Of a stretch of 64,000 nucleotides of DNA, positions 10,565 through 22,125 are shown piece by piece. The stretch spans positions 425,906 through 489,905 of the forward strand of contig JADDMT010000011.1 in assembly GCA_021401465.1 (NCBI GenBank), given 5' to 3'. The DNA comes from Teratosphaeria epicoccoides (lineage: Eukaryota; Ascomycota; Dothideomycetes; Mycosphaerellales; Teratosphaeriaceae). Position numbers and translations under genes: made by a program. The notes beneath the pieces are model-generated. The model was not told the origin of the DNA. It saw only the letters and a list, made by a program, of their open reading frames with translations, and did not search any database. Within the stretch, counting starts at the first letter, position 1, and every line of letters begins with the position of its first letter.

Positions 10565-12153
10565 ATGTCCAACCAGCAGATCGTCATCGCCGAGACGATC
10601 CGCGCGATGAAGCAGCGCATCAGACGAGACACCGCCCTGTCTCCGCCCTCCAGCAGCGACTCGGAGGATGAGAGGGACGACCTGCACACCTACACCAATC
10701 GCGGCAACAAACTGCGCAGATCCGCTCAATACGCCCGCACCGGCCGACTGGACAGCACCGGCGGCCAGGCGGCGTACAAGCGGAAAGTCAGCCACGCCGG
10801 CTACGAGCGATACATCATAAAGAAGAAGCCCAAGCTGTACGACGAAGACGGCGACGTCATCGATCCCGCCGACTTCCCGAGCGACGCCGACCCCGATGCC
10901 GACCCCGCCGACGACGACGACGAGCGCGCATACGGCGAATCCATCGGAGCAGATCCCTTCGGCGGCGTGAGATTGGACCATCTCCTCCGCCCTCTCACCC
11001 GCGCCGCCGAGCTGCCCCACCATCCAAGTTTGAGCGCGGCTTACACAAATCACGCGTTGACCAAGATGGTCATGCAGGCGGCGCAGATGGTCAGGCAAGA
11101 GCGCGCGGCGTTGTGGAGGGCGAAGAGGTTGCTGATGCGGTTCAGGGGCGATGGCGCGTGGATGGGCTTGGCGAGGTTTGAGACTGAGCAAGACGTCGGC
11201 CTATTGGATGGGGAGGATGACCCGGACACCTATGGGAGTGCCGTGCCGAGTATCGTGGAGACGGAGGAGACGGGGGAGAACGAGATGGATGGTGTGGGTG
11301 GCATGGTCGGAGAGCAGAAGCAGGGCGATGCGATAGATGGCGTGGTGACGCGGGATCATGTTGCTGAACGAGGCTCGAAGCAGAAGCGGGACGTCGAACC
11401 TGGGGGAGAGACGGGACCATCAGACAGGACAGGCAAGCATGGCTGATCGTAGCATACACCACCGAGACACTGACACTTCAACCAGCTCTCCACCAGTCCA
11501 CAGCAACCACAAACGGCCTCCCGATCGACCCCGGCCTCGACTCCATCCGTGAACAAATCCCCAACCCCACCATCGCCGACATCGCCATGCGCGACAAAGA
11601 CTCCGACGACTCGCACTCCGCCTCCGGTAGCAACCCCAGCGGCGCCCCCTCCCACGCCATGACCACCCGCGCCCGCGCCCGCTCCCCGCAACCCCCCGCC
11701 TCCCCCTCACCGTCGCCATCCTCCTCTGCCAGCGTGCCCCAAATCCACCCCTGGTTCACCCTCCCACCCACCAGCATCCCCGACCGGGACCTCGGCCTCC
11801 CACCCCTCGAAGCGGAAGAGACGCGCAAACTCCTCCTCCTCTACGTTCAAAAGCAAGAGAACATCGTCCGGCAGTTGGAGGTCTTGTACGAGGGTCTGCA
11901 GAGGACGGAGCGGCTGCGGAGGGAGGTGTGGAGGGCGTGTAAGGCGGAGGGGCATTTGGTGAGTGATGGGAAGGGGGGCGTGGTGACGGAGATGAGCGAC
12001 GGGGAGGATTGGTATGATGTGAGTGATTGGGGGCTGGGGGCGGCGGTGGAGGGGGCTGGTGGGCTGGAGAAGGGGAAGGACGAGGTGGAGGATTTGGAGG
12101 TGGAGGAGGGCAGGCGCGTGGGCAATCGGAGGAGGAGGGTTGTGGGGAAGTAG
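10565..12153 (+). CDS. RXT2: Rpd3L histone deacetylase complex subunit Rxt2
   Basis: The start is ATG 10565 (MSNQQIVIAETIRAMKQRI). The Rxt2 N-terminal domain is clear: NRGNKLRRSAQYARTGRLD, then AAYKRKVSHAGYERYIIKKK. A second conserved block lies in the last exon (HPWFTLPPTSIPDRDLGLPP, then KQENIVRQLEVLYEGLQRTE) and the product ends in an acidic and basic tail. The two halves lie in different frames, so there is an intron. Its acceptor is most likely at 11485 (CTTCAACCAG), but I could not fix the donor: GTATCG near 11249 and weaker GT sites up to about 11395 remain possible. The intervening coding stretch is variable and low complexity. The family belongs to the large Rpd3 corepressor complex in the nucleus. 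Confidence 0.88.
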
Positions 12154-12767
12154 AGAGTAGCATGTAGTAATGTGGAATGGTAGTTGTGCAGGTGAATTCC
12201 GATTGGATTCCGATTGGATTTGTTGTCGAACGGGGGCTCATGCCACAGGTTTCAAGCTCTGCCGTGGACTGGCGGGTCGACGGACGGGAAGAATGTGGAA
12301 GCCACAGAGGCGCCTCTCCTCCATTGGATGGTGCTCAGCAGCCACCCCAACGAATCAAAAGGCGATCATTCGCTTAGAAGGAGGAGGCCGTGAGCCGAGC
12401 ACGTGGGTCCGGCTAGTCGTTGCCTCTGTTTGAACTCAAGCCATGAACGAGCTGATTCACCGACGCACGGAGCTGTCGCAGTCCCGCAACCAAGGACAAC
12501 CATCCAGCTGCTCCATGCTGTCCTGGAATTTTTCCAAACCTCAGTCACGCTCTTCTCAAACCTCACGCGCGCGCGCGTGAGCTAACTTCACACCCTTTTT
12601 GAACACGGACCAGGACCACCAGTCGCCGGGCTGTCCGTCATTTCCGCTAGCTGCATCTCTGCTCAGGCTCATTTGTCCTCCGACAACACACACTCATCCC
12701 CCACGGTACCGTAAAACCCCCCACTGCCTCGAAGCTACAGAAAACGCACGGCCACCCTCCGCCCAGC
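12154..12767. other. intergenic, convergent ends of RXT2 and esterase
   Basis: This is the 3' flanking DNA of two convergent genes. It holds a short alternating CG run near 12566-12580 and no coding signal I can support. Confidence 0.6.
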
Positions 12768-14599
12768 CTACCGATGATAAGCCAGCGCATGGTCGAGAAT
12801 AAACCTAATCCCCTCCTCCCTGAACGTATCAGCCTCCGCAAACGCCAGCTCCGTCACATTGGCATCCCACACGATGTTCTCCCTTCCCACCCCATACTCC
12901 GGCCACTCCGGCGCTCCCACCGCCCTCCCCGAAAAATTATTCGGATTCAGATCGTAAATAAAACTCGCCCAGCTCTGGCTCATCAACTTCGCCAACGCAT
13001 AGTAACTCTGCGGCTTATCCGTAAATGGATTGATCGTTCCGTGCGCGGCATTATATCCCAGCCCCTCGGTGTTGTCGAACACGAACGCGACCTCCTGGAA
13101 ATGCGTGACGCCGACGTACCACGGGATCCCCGCGGGGATCGTGTTGAAGCGGTAGCTGTAAGCCGGGATGCCGCGCGCGGCCCACGTCTCCACGGTCCCG
13201 CGGCGGTTCGCGATCATGACGACGTCGCCGAAGTACGCGGCCGAGCGGCGGTACTGCGCGCTGTTGCCGTCGGAAGCAGGGAATGTGGCGTTCGCGGGGA
13301 CTTCGGAGACGGGGGGGATGTAGTCGGCCGGCTGCACGGGGTAGGCGTCCAGGAGGTCTGGGACGAGCCAGTCCGGGAGGACGACGGAGGCGGTGGGCTC
13401 TGTGGCGTAGGCCGTGAAGTTCTGGGGGGAGACGACGGGGGCGGGGCCGAAGGCGGTGCCTTCGTCGGTGTTGGCGCCGTCGATGATGGGGACGGCGACG
13501 AAGGCGCCTTCGGCGAGCTGGAGGCTGGACCAGCGCGCGATCAAGTCGCTGTCGACGATGGGGACGAAGGTGGTTTGGTAGGCGGAGGTGTTGAAGACGG
13601 CGTTGAGGGTCGCGAAGGGGGCGTGGCGGAGGCAGTCCAGGGTGTCGGTGGTGTTGGTGCAGCTGACGTTGGCGACGATGGCGTCGTAGAGGGGTTGGTA
13701 GTACTCGTCGGTTCGGTAGCTGTTGTAGTTGATGGGGTTGCCGGATTCCATGATGCCGGCGCGGAAGAGCTGGTCGTCGCGGCCGTTGTAGGCTGTCAGC
13801 TGCCAGCCGACGGATCCTGCGCCGGCTGACTCGCCCCAAATGGTCTTGAACTATCAATCTTCTATCGTGTAGGAAAGGGTGAGTAAGTCAGACTTACAAC
13901 TTTCGACGGATCGCCTCCGAAGGCTCCGATGTTTTCCTGCAGCCAGTGCAACGCAAGTCGTTGATCGCGAAGACCCAAGTTGGTGTTGCCACTGCCTTGG
14001 ACCTCCGATGAGGCCAGAAAGCCCCAGACGCTCAGACGATAGGCGATGCTGACGGCGATGAATGGCTTCCCGATCGCGACACCGTTGTCAACGATGAAGG
14101 ATAGATTGTAGCGCTCATCGCGGGTGCCGCCTTCGTAAAGCCCACCGCCTGTAGAAAGATGAACGCCCGCAGCTTCGATCGATGAGCTTGAGTACTCACC
14201 ATGAATCCAAACCCCAACCGGCAGACTCTCGTTCACATAGCCCGCCGGCCGAATCACGTTTAGGTAGAGGCAGTTCTCGCTGACAGGATAATCGGTCTGA
14301 TCGCCTCCATATCCAACACATTCCGGTGCATACGAAGTCGCATCATACGTAGCATTAAACGTGCTGTTGATGCTTTGAGGTATCCTGAATCTGTTCTCTC
14401 CAGTGGGTGGCTGAGCGAATGGAACGCCGAGAAAGAAGTCTTGGTGGTAAGTGGGATTGTGCAGACCAGCGATTGTTCCATTCTTGACAATCACGGTAGG
14501 GGCACTGCTCCGGACATTGACGCTACTCCTCGTTGATTGTCTTGGTGCAGCGTCTGCTAACGTGCTCAGCAGCGCGGCCGTGAGCAGGATGTGAAGCAT
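12768..14599 (-). CDS. secreted type-B carboxylesterase
   Basis: This is an alpha/beta-hydrolase of the carboxylesterase/lipase type B family. Exons are 14599-14200, 14148-13898 and 13850-12768, giving 577 aa. Intron 14149-14199 (GTGAGT/CTACAG) keeps the frame open but is removed, because splicing restores the oxyanion-hole motif VWIHGGGLYEGG. Intron 13851-13897 (GTAAGT/GATAG) joins GGDPSKV to FKTIWGESAGAGSVG, placing the nucleophile in GESAG at about Ser225. A signal peptide is evident (MLHILLTAALLSTLADAAP), and there are many N-x-S/T sites. The acidic and histidine members of the triad are expected in the third exon (DEGTAFG and a late His). It is probably extracellular. The substrate is unknown. 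Confidence 0.92.
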
Positions 14600-15510
14600 G
14601 ATGATCAACACAACGAGCCGTTCCGTACAGACCAACTTTCCCCCCTCAGAATCCCCATATTCCAGAGAGGCGTTGCCGTATTTATATACCCGGGCATCGG
14701 CACCGCACGAAGACCCGTCTACCGTGCTACCCCTCCGCCACAGACAGACTGGTCTGCAGGTCATCGGCTCGGGCCCGCATGAAGCATCTCTGTCTCCCCG
14801 CTCCCACGTTCTCCGCCGTGGCCATGAAATGCGGGCAAGATCACGCCGGCAATTGCAAGAGGTAGATTCTGCTGATCATCCCCGCGCTACGATCCAAAAA
14901 GTCGACAATGTCCGGGGGGGCTCACTGCACTCCGGCCTGGGGAAGGCGGGCATTGGGCGATCTGTGGAGATTGCGCATCATGTGCCATCATGTGCATGTG
15001 CATCTGGTATTCGAGATGGCGGAGAAAGGCAGATCCGGCTTGAATCGGGGTGTTGCTTGAATAGGAAGGAGCAGGAAAAGACGGCGGGAGATGCCGCTGC
15101 TAAGTGTGCAAGATCCGAGACCAAGCATTGATACACGCTTTGCCAATTACCCGGACAGTCCGCTACGATTGACTTGGCCTGATCCATGGTAAGCAGAAGC
15201 ACGGAGACGTACTCTTTTAATAGGAATTTTAAAGCATCTGAAAGATCTCCCATATTAGGTGCATTAGCTAGCTCTTCTATTGTATTTAGTGCGGCATATA
15301 CAATATATATGTTTAACAGAATTGCGTTTGCAGGATCGGGAGCCTGCGCGAGGGACTCACGACGGCGGCGGAATCATCATTTCATTTGTGCCTCTGCCGG
15401 ATACCTATGGAACTCACGACTGGACAGTCCTCCTTTTGGCATTGAGCAAACAACAAGAAAGGCCATACGAAATCTCACTGCTTGTGGATCGAGCAAAAAG
15501 CTGTCTTGGA
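14600..15510. other. esterase promoter and non-coding DNA with small AT-rich island
   Basis: A TATA-like TTTATATA lies about 90 bp upstream of the esterase ATG (14677-14684). Bases 15205-15330 are distinctly AT-rich compared with their surroundings and contain many TA dinucleotides, like a small RIP-decayed fragment. I see no gene. Confidence 0.4.
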
Positions 15511-16184
15511 TCAAGAGGACTCAAGTCCATTCCACACTAGATACGGAACCTCGTGCGGTGATCCAGAATCCTTCCTTGCCGACATTTCCGGCTCATCCTC
15601 AGACGACTGCCAAGTCCGAAAGTGGATGTGAAGAGGGATCTTGGGATTCTGACTTGCTTCGAACTGCCTGAACAATCCTTGGCTGACCCCATACATCGAT
15701 CGACAATAGTGGTCACATGGATTGTAGTACTCGCCAACGCTGTGCTTACATGCCGTGCGGCCATGCCGGTCGCCTCCCAATCTTGAAAGACAGCTTGCAG
15801 CGCTGGGCGACCCTGGATGAAACGAATCACATTCTCTACGATGTTGAATCGCGTTAGGTGCCAGAAAACGTCGTACTCGATCCAACAGCTGCTTTCACTT
15901 GTCCATTCGGCTCCAGCCGGGTCCGGCCAATGATGGTTGAGCACAGTGCGGCTACTACGGCCTGCATATTGCGCAAGCTCTTGGCCCGGTCAGATGCATA
16001 TTTTCTGGATTCACCGTATCAGCATCATGTCGGCCCTTCTGTCGGTCACGGGACATTGTACCTTGTCACAATCAAGTTGTTCGGGAAGCGGACACCATTT
16101 GCAAAAATCCGCACAGCACTGGCTCTCTGCCCTCACCGACAATGCTATCATAGCCAGTGTGGCCAGCGTAGCGAACCACTTCAT
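15511..16184 (-). CDS. small secreted cysteine-containing protein candidate
   Basis: Exon 1 (16184-16062) encodes a textbook signal peptide, MKWFATLATLAMIALSVRA, followed by a cysteine-rich start ESQCCADFCKWCPLPEQLDC. It ends at a phase-0 GTACAA donor. A second coding block around 15990-15760 (HHWPDPAGAEWTSESSCWIE and on to FIQGRPALQAVFQDWEATGM) follows after an acceptor probably at GCCAAGAG near 15990. A GTAAGC donor follows, then a last block whose frame I could not fix: it ends either at 15511 (LVWNGLESS) or at 15537. I recognise no family. Signal peptide, size and cysteines make it an effector-like secreted protein by inference only. Confidence 0.45.
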
Positions 16185-17781
16185 GTTTGGTTCCTCTTGC
16201 GCTTGTCCGTCGTTGTTGTGATTTGAGATCTCCGCTGTGAGTCCTTGGGCATGAATCGGAAGCAGGGCTTGGCAGCGTTGGTGGGTTGCGGCTTGAACAG
16301 AGCTTGAAGCTGGAGAAAACAGATGGCGCCTGGGAGCCGGGGCTGGTTATAAGTTCACTGAGCAAGCAAAGTTGCGAGACTTCCGGGGTCAAGCGGATCC
16401 AGCTTCGTCCCAAGGCCACTCCGTCCTAAGGCCGCTTCGTCCGCCTTAGCTCTGGTTCGAACATGGGTGACCCGCCTGTGATCGCGGGCGAAAGTCAGAT
16501 ATGCACAAATCGGGATCCCCGGATAGCCCGACAAGACCGGAGGCCTCGGGAGATGCAACACGGCGGAAGACATTTGTGCCTCTTGCTCAACGATCGAACC
16601 TGCTCGTTCGATCCTGCTCGAAAATCCTCAATTGTTAGGCTGTGCCAGTCTGACTGGTCATTTCGTCTGGCATACGAGATCGACACTTCAAGTCAAGTTG
16701 CAACGTGCGATGCTTCCGGAGTAGCTTGTCGACGACGCTCATTTGAATATCATCACAGGCAGGCGTTATGGTATACCTAAGCCACCGGGCCGCAGGAACA
16801 GCTCCTGCACTGGAAAATCATCACATCCCGCCAAATCAATATGATGCTTCCTATAAGACGAGGAGAGCGTGGCGTGACGAGTCTTCAAATCCCATGGTTG
16901 CGTCCTTGTATATATATCAGTATCTGCTCGTCTGGACTCTGGGCACCCACGTGCTTCTGATTCCATAATCTTTCCTGGCTACCAAATGGATCTCCAAGAC
17001 ACTGTGTGTTTCTCTTCCTCCCTAATTTGTCGTCCTTTACACCCCACATACCAAGATCGTGAAGCACTAATCCCTTCCACATCATCTTGAACGTTTTGAC
17101 GCAACAAGCACAACCTCATCTCTTGAAATGCTCCTAACAAGACACTTTCCACTTTTGGCTGCGAGACTACAGAATGTGAGGCTGCTGGCAACTCTGGACA
17201 CCTTCTTCCATGCTGCTCTACCACCGCCACCGTGAGCGCCGCGGTGGACACAAACGACGGGGTTAGACCACGGCGGCTGCATCGATAAATGCTGGACACA
17301 TCCAGTGGGAATGCTTGAAGAGCCCGACCCGGTAGGCTGCGGTCCTACAAACTAGTGGCCGCGTGCACAGTAGGAGCAGGCTGTATGACTGATGGGCTAT
17401 ACTGGAGTCATCTGATGCGGTAGCTACTCATCTGGAAACGTTGTAGGCGTAACGGTCTGCGACGGAAGCGCTTGGATTTGAATGCTTTCCCACGAGTCCA
17501 TGGCTCCAGGCGTCCAGACCCCGAAAAACTTGCTTTGCATGGATGTGTAAGGACGGCTGTTCCTGGCTTACCGATCTTGGGCTTCAGAGCTTCTCTTCTC
17601 CTGGATTGTACCTTGCACCTTTGCCGCTTTGCTCCGGCCAGCTACAATACTTCAATTTTTTCTTTTTCTCGTCAAACAACCTTCTCCTTCCCCCTCACGC
17701 AGATACTGATATACATAACCCTGCGCTCCACAACATCCAAGTACTCGACACACGGCGCGGAGCCAAGACATCAACACCAAT
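16185..17781. other. gene-poor stretch upstream of the 99-aa secreted protein gene
   Basis: Short ORFs only, with no consistent splice structure. Bases 17650-17760 are pyrimidine-rich (TTTTTTC, CTTCTCC runs), as is usual in fungal core promoters, and directly precede the gene starting at 17782. I see nothing else. Confidence 0.5.
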
Positions 17782-18218
17782 ATGCATGTCAACCACCAGG
17801 CATGCCTGCTCTTAGCAGTACTCCCATGTCTCACCGCCGCCCGCGGATTCGAGAAATGCCAGCAGTCCGAAGCCGCGCAGACTGTTCGTCTCGCTCAACA
17901 AGACCTTGCACATACACAGATACCTCGTCACTAACAACTCAATTCAACAGCGCTGCAGCAAACATGGATGGTCCGTTGTACGTCTGGTGTCTTCACCCAC
18001 CGCACCAATCGATATCCCGTTGACGATGGGCGTATGCCTCTTAACAGGAAGAATGCAATACCCAAACCCACGAATGGCGTCCATCGATTGACTGCCACGC
18101 CGACTCCAAGAAAAACGGCTGCAGCTGCGTGTCTTATACAAACGCAATCGGTAACACTCAGGTCGAATGCCATGAGCATGGCGATTCGAAGACATTGACC
18201 TGCGGGAACTTTTTGTAG
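17782..18218 (+). CDS. small secreted cysteine-rich protein, 99 aa
   Basis: Three exons are 17782-17883, 17951-17977 and 18048-18218. Intron 1 (67 bp) runs GTTCGT to CAACAG with a perfect CACTAAC branch point 17 bp from its end. Intron 2 (70 bp) runs GTACGT to TTAACAG. Both are phase 0 and the joined frame is open to TAG. The product starts MHVNHQACLLLAVLPCLTAA, a signal peptide. The mature part has eight cysteines: FEKC, RC, EEC, IDC, NGC-SC, VEC and LTC, enough for four disulfides. It ends KTLTCGNFL. The middle exon is only nine codons, which explains why simple ORF calling misses the gene. I recognise no family. By size and cysteine content it resembles secreted effectors, antifungal peptides or similar proteins. 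Function is unknown. Confidence 0.72.
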
Positions 18219-19170
18219 GGATGAGACTTTTAGAGCATATGTCACTGCTACGAGATTCTGAGATATGACGCGAGGAATTTGACTTCTGTCAATGCCGTGC
18301 CAGCAATGAGGCCGCTGTCTATTCGGTCCTGGAAAACGACGACCGGGATTCGATGCCATTGTGACGTGGACGAGCAATGTTCGGGGAACCGTCGTGCTTG
18401 GTGGGCCGTAAAGCTCTAGCCCAGTCTAGGTGGCGGAGGTGCTACATCGAGAGCACCACGAGAGCTCCTTGCTATCCCGCCTTTGTCGACTGCGAACCAT
18501 CCATCAGCAGCAACATCACCAAACCATCACCGTCGCAAGTGTGGGTGCCCAGAATCCTAACGCCTTGCCTCCATGTACCTAGCTCTCAGTCCTCGCCCCA
18601 CCTCTATACATCCCCCATCATCTTTCACATCCACACCATTCACCGCAAGCGCATGCGCCAGCCACTGCGCCCGGCTTCTCATAGCACTGCCCAACATCTC
18701 TCGACGTCGCCCTGGACTAGATCTCCCACAAGGTCATCCTATCAATCTTCAGCATCGCCCAATTGCCCTGCGGATCGAACGGTCCCCACTGATCGATAAG
18801 GATCTGTCCGCTCAAACACATGCCACCACCACTGAAGCATCTCCCGAGCGTTTGTTTCCTCATCCTTGACGAAACCTCTTCGGAAGCGCTCAAAATTCGT
18901 CATGGGCGACTTGTCGCCGCATCCCTCAGGCGGGCCGCTGGCAAAGTGCCGCTGCATCAGATCTCCCGCTCGTCTCTCAAGACCCGTCGTAGGGACCTTC
19001 CGACGTTTCCGCAAAGCACCATCGACCTCTGCATGTCTTGCCAATCGGCTTGCCTGGATATCATTGGCTATGAATAGCCTGGTCCAACTTTCCACCAGCT
19101 TTGCCCATGTACACATTCCCAACATTTCCGGCACGCCGAAACTCGCGCAAGCAATGAAGCCGACATTACA
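18219..19170. other. possible minus-strand coding fragments
   Basis: Minus-strand frames at 19134-18742 (SWTRLFIANDIQASRLARHA and onward) and at about 18850-18716 (LSGQILIDQWGPFDPQGNW, ending KIDRMTLWEI) look coding-like but overlap in different frames. They might be 3' exons of the gene above 19171 or pieces of a decayed gene. Bases 18219-18700 hold nothing I can support. Confidence 0.25.
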
Positions 19171-20325
19171 TCAACGCCGGAAAGCTCGGGCACACGACGA
19201 ATCCAGGTCTTCGAATTGGTGTGCCTTCCATGTTTCGGTCTCCAAGTCAGAATGAATCGCCCAATGCAGCCAGATTGCGGCTTTGACGTACGCAAAGACG
19301 TGTCTAGGTACCACTCCGGACCTGCTGCGGTATGGTACCACCGCGGCGACTGAATCTGTCGGTGCATCCGCTGCATCAGAATCATGGAGGCCCAGGCTGG
19401 CAAAGGGGCAGAGAGCGGCGTATGTAGCTCCTTCGATGTCATGACCGCCAGATCGCAAAGCATCGTCGGGACCCCAGCGAACTCGCAGAGTCACTATTTG
19501 AACCAGAACGACGCCATGCCGAGGTGGACTGATCAAGCCTTCGTTGTACAGACGGGTCAGGGAGTGTTGAAGTGAACTTCCATCCACCAGCTGTTGCTTC
19601 GACATCCCAAAACCGACTTTGCGGTCCCCCAGTGCCACCCACAGCCGTGCGTAGTCGGCTTCAACAGCCATCATGTCTCCCGTGATTCGTGCAGGGCCAA
19701 TGCACTCGAACATGACCTTGTCGTCGTAGTCTTGGTCCGAGTGCGCATCGACGTGACTCACTGTCTTCACGCCGTGCCTAATCAAGCTCTCCCGCCACTG
19801 CTGATGTTCTGCGCCATCTCGTTCGAAGGATTTGTTCTGCCCTTACCGCAGGCTGATGCGAGTCCCGTCACCATGATTCTCCGAGCCTGTGGATCGATCC
19901 AAGGTGTGATTGTCGCTGTCCGTGGACGATCTACTTCACCAGATGAATGCTCGAGTGCGGAGATGCCTCACGAGCGACCCGCTTGGCAGAGTGCAATGCT
20001 GCGCGGTGGCAAATCGCTCGTGCTGAAGTCTGGCCATCTTTGCTGTTCCAAGATTGCGCACCCAAGACCTGCTACGAAGGTCCGTTCCCACCTCGTCCCA
20101 TTGTCCCGATACATCGAGTCGTGTCCCGCTGAGTGAGCCGACATGGACAGAAGCGTTGAGAGTCCCGTGGGTAAGGGTAGAAGCGACATCTTGGACCGCG
20201 ATATCCGTGACATCGCCAGGGGATCGCGTTGGCACTCTCGCTGGAGCCTGGGAATACGGTTCCCGCATTGTCGAAGCAGCAGCGCCCAAAGCAAGACGTG
20301 CCACAACCCACCAAGCCCCGAGCAT
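19171..20325 (-). CDS. hypothetical secreted protein
   Basis: The model has two exons, 20325-19972 and 19836-19171, total 339 aa. The 135-bp intron runs from GTGAGG to GGGCAG, both phase 0, and joins HCTLPSGSL to NKSFERDGAEHQQW. The N-terminus MLGAWWVVARLALGAAAS looks like a signal peptide. The second exon carries the most gene-like stretch (VKTVSHVDAHSDQDYDDKVM, then FGMSKQQLVDGSSLQHSLTR). I do not recognise the family. The 3' end is uncertain because further coding-like frames lie downstream. Gene existence is moderately supported by the long consistent frame; the start and exon borders are less so. Confidence 0.4.
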
Positions 20326-20601
20326 CTCGAGCGCCACATCACTAGCTCCTCGACCACTCGGCAACTGAGATCCACATCACATTCCGGACCCACCCGAGGG
20401 TGCGAGAGGGCATCATCATCATCATCATCATCATCATCCGCCAGATCTACCAGAAACGCCAGAATCGATTCCACCTGGTTTTTCCTCTTTTGGAAATCAC
20501 ACCTCCTTCGCATTGAATCCACCAAATCCCATCAAGCACATGCGCGCGGCCCACCCGTCCCAAGTAAGGATCCCCCCTACCCCCCTCCTCATCCCACGCG
20601 A

Positions 20602-21152
20602 TCACCCACTCAACAAATCCCTCACGCTCATCCCGCCCACCGCACTCCCGCTCCTCCCCGACGTCTCCGTGCCAGCCGCCTCGCCCGCCCTCCAACTCCT
20701 CCGATCATGATTCAACATACTCAGCGCCGCGGCAGCCTCCTGGTCGAGTTCGTGCTCGCTCCGGTCGCCCTGGGCACCACCCCGGGACGGCCTCGCCCGG
20801 TTCTCAGCCAGTTGCGTCGCACCTTCCGCAATCTGCCTCAACGACGGCGTGGCCCCGTCGACGGGTTTGAGGGCGGGGGATCCAAGGCCGCAATGGCCGT
20901 GTGCGGGTGAGGGGGCGGGATGGATGTGAGCGAGTTGAGGCCCGAAGGCGGGAGAGGTCGTGGTGGAGTGGATGTATGGGCTGTAGCTCGCTTGTGATGC
21001 GGATGAGATGGAATAGTGTCGCCCTGGTCCTGAGGCGAAGATGGAAGGTGAGTTGGTCTGGTTCGTGGTGATGTGGCCGAGGGAGGGGAGTGAAACGATG
21101 GAATTTTTACGGTCATTCGGAGTGGTTGCAGGTGTCGAGGTGCGTTCCGGTC

Positions 21153-21209
<57 letters not shown>

Positions 21210-22125
21210 CGTCTTCCATGTCCTCGTCGTCGTCTTGGTCCCGCTCCTCGGCTTGAGTGCGGCGCCGGGCCGGGGGAGGCTGCGGTCTCGACGAGTGGTT
21301 CTGGGCTTGAAGGTCCGAGACGCATTGCTCGAGATAGCGCAGATACTCGACACTGGCCTGTGTCATGATCAGCCGGGCGTGCATGTGAAATGTTCCGGGG
21401 ATGTGTGTACCTGCAGAATGGCGAGCTTGTGCATCTCATGGCCTCGGCAGGCGGGTATCATGTCCTTGAGCACGCCAAACTCGTCGTTCATCTTACTCCG
21501 GCGGCGCCTCTCAATCAAGCTGTGCGCCGTCTTTCGCGCCATCTTCCTTCCTGCCGCCGTTTGGCTCTTGTCGCTGCCTTTCCTGCCCTTGCCACTGCCA
21601 TCGCCTATGCCTACGCCTGGGCCGCTGATGCTGGGCGTTCGCCCCGCGGCAAGCGCCAGCGCGGGCGAGAGGTGTGCGGAGGGGGGATGGTGGCCAGGCG
21701 AGAGGTGGGAGACCGTCTCGCGTGGCTTCATGTGGATGATCTTGCGCGATCGCGTGGGCGGTGGAGGCAGAGCAAAGTCGACGTCGTGTTTGGTGATGAC
21801 GGGGCGGGATTGCGCTGCCGAGGACTGGGGGTGGGGCGGAGGGGGCGGGGGCGGGGGTGACACTGGTCTGTAGGAGGAGTCGGACCTGTCTCTCCATTAC
21901 TCGCTGACTCTGCGCGCCCATCCACCCACGTACACCAAGGTGACAGTGGGCGTGCAATGCGACTCACCCATTGGCGCTCGGCTCGCTCGAGCTGCTGTTG
22001 CTGCGTCGATCCAGCTCCGGGAAGCCACTGGGCGGGAGATGGAAGGCAGGCGCGGCCAACGCTCCTTCCTCGCCGCCGATGTCACTGCTGGAGCCCGGGG
22101 TGGGCGGGGGATGGGGCCGGGGCAT
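20602..22125 (-). CDS. bHLH transcription factor with His-Asp repeat
   Basis: Exons are 22125-21968, 21885-21411 and 21357-20602, giving 462 aa in one frame. Intron 21886-21967 (GTGAGT/AGACAG) and intron 21358-21410 (GTACAC/GACACAG) are needed, and the second falls inside helix 2. The start is MPRPHPPPTPGSSSDIGG. The bHLH region is RKTAHSLIERRRRSKMNDEF (basic region and helix 1), then GVLKDMIPACRGHEMHKLAI, and LQ-ASVEYLRYLEQCVSDLQ. The basic region's His, Glu and Arg match E-box (CACGTG) binding bHLH proteins. After the bHLH comes an acidic stretch with nine His-Asp dipeptides, then a Ser/Pro/Thr-rich tail ending MSVRDLLSG. It is nuclear by inference. Two CACGTG sites lie in its own upstream region. 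Confidence 0.9.
21154..21207 (+). repeat. GTGGTC hexanucleotide repeat, 9 units, coding
   Basis: Nine perfect GTGGTC units lie inside exon 3 of the bHLH gene and encode nine His-Asp dipeptides on the minus strand. Confidence 0.97.

Noticed and set aside
12774..13829. 351-codon plus-strand ORF opposite the carboxylesterase
   Set aside because: Arg/Gly/Val-rich shadow; the opposite strand carries the GESAG hydrolase.
13051..13857. 268-codon minus-strand ORF in an alternative frame of the esterase
   Set aside because: Arg/Pro/His low-complexity translation of the same GC-rich exon.
20838..21353. Thr-rich minus-strand ORF and Val-rich plus-strand ORF over 21154-21207
   Set aside because: Other-frame readings of the GTGGTC repeat; only the bHLH frame joins across introns.
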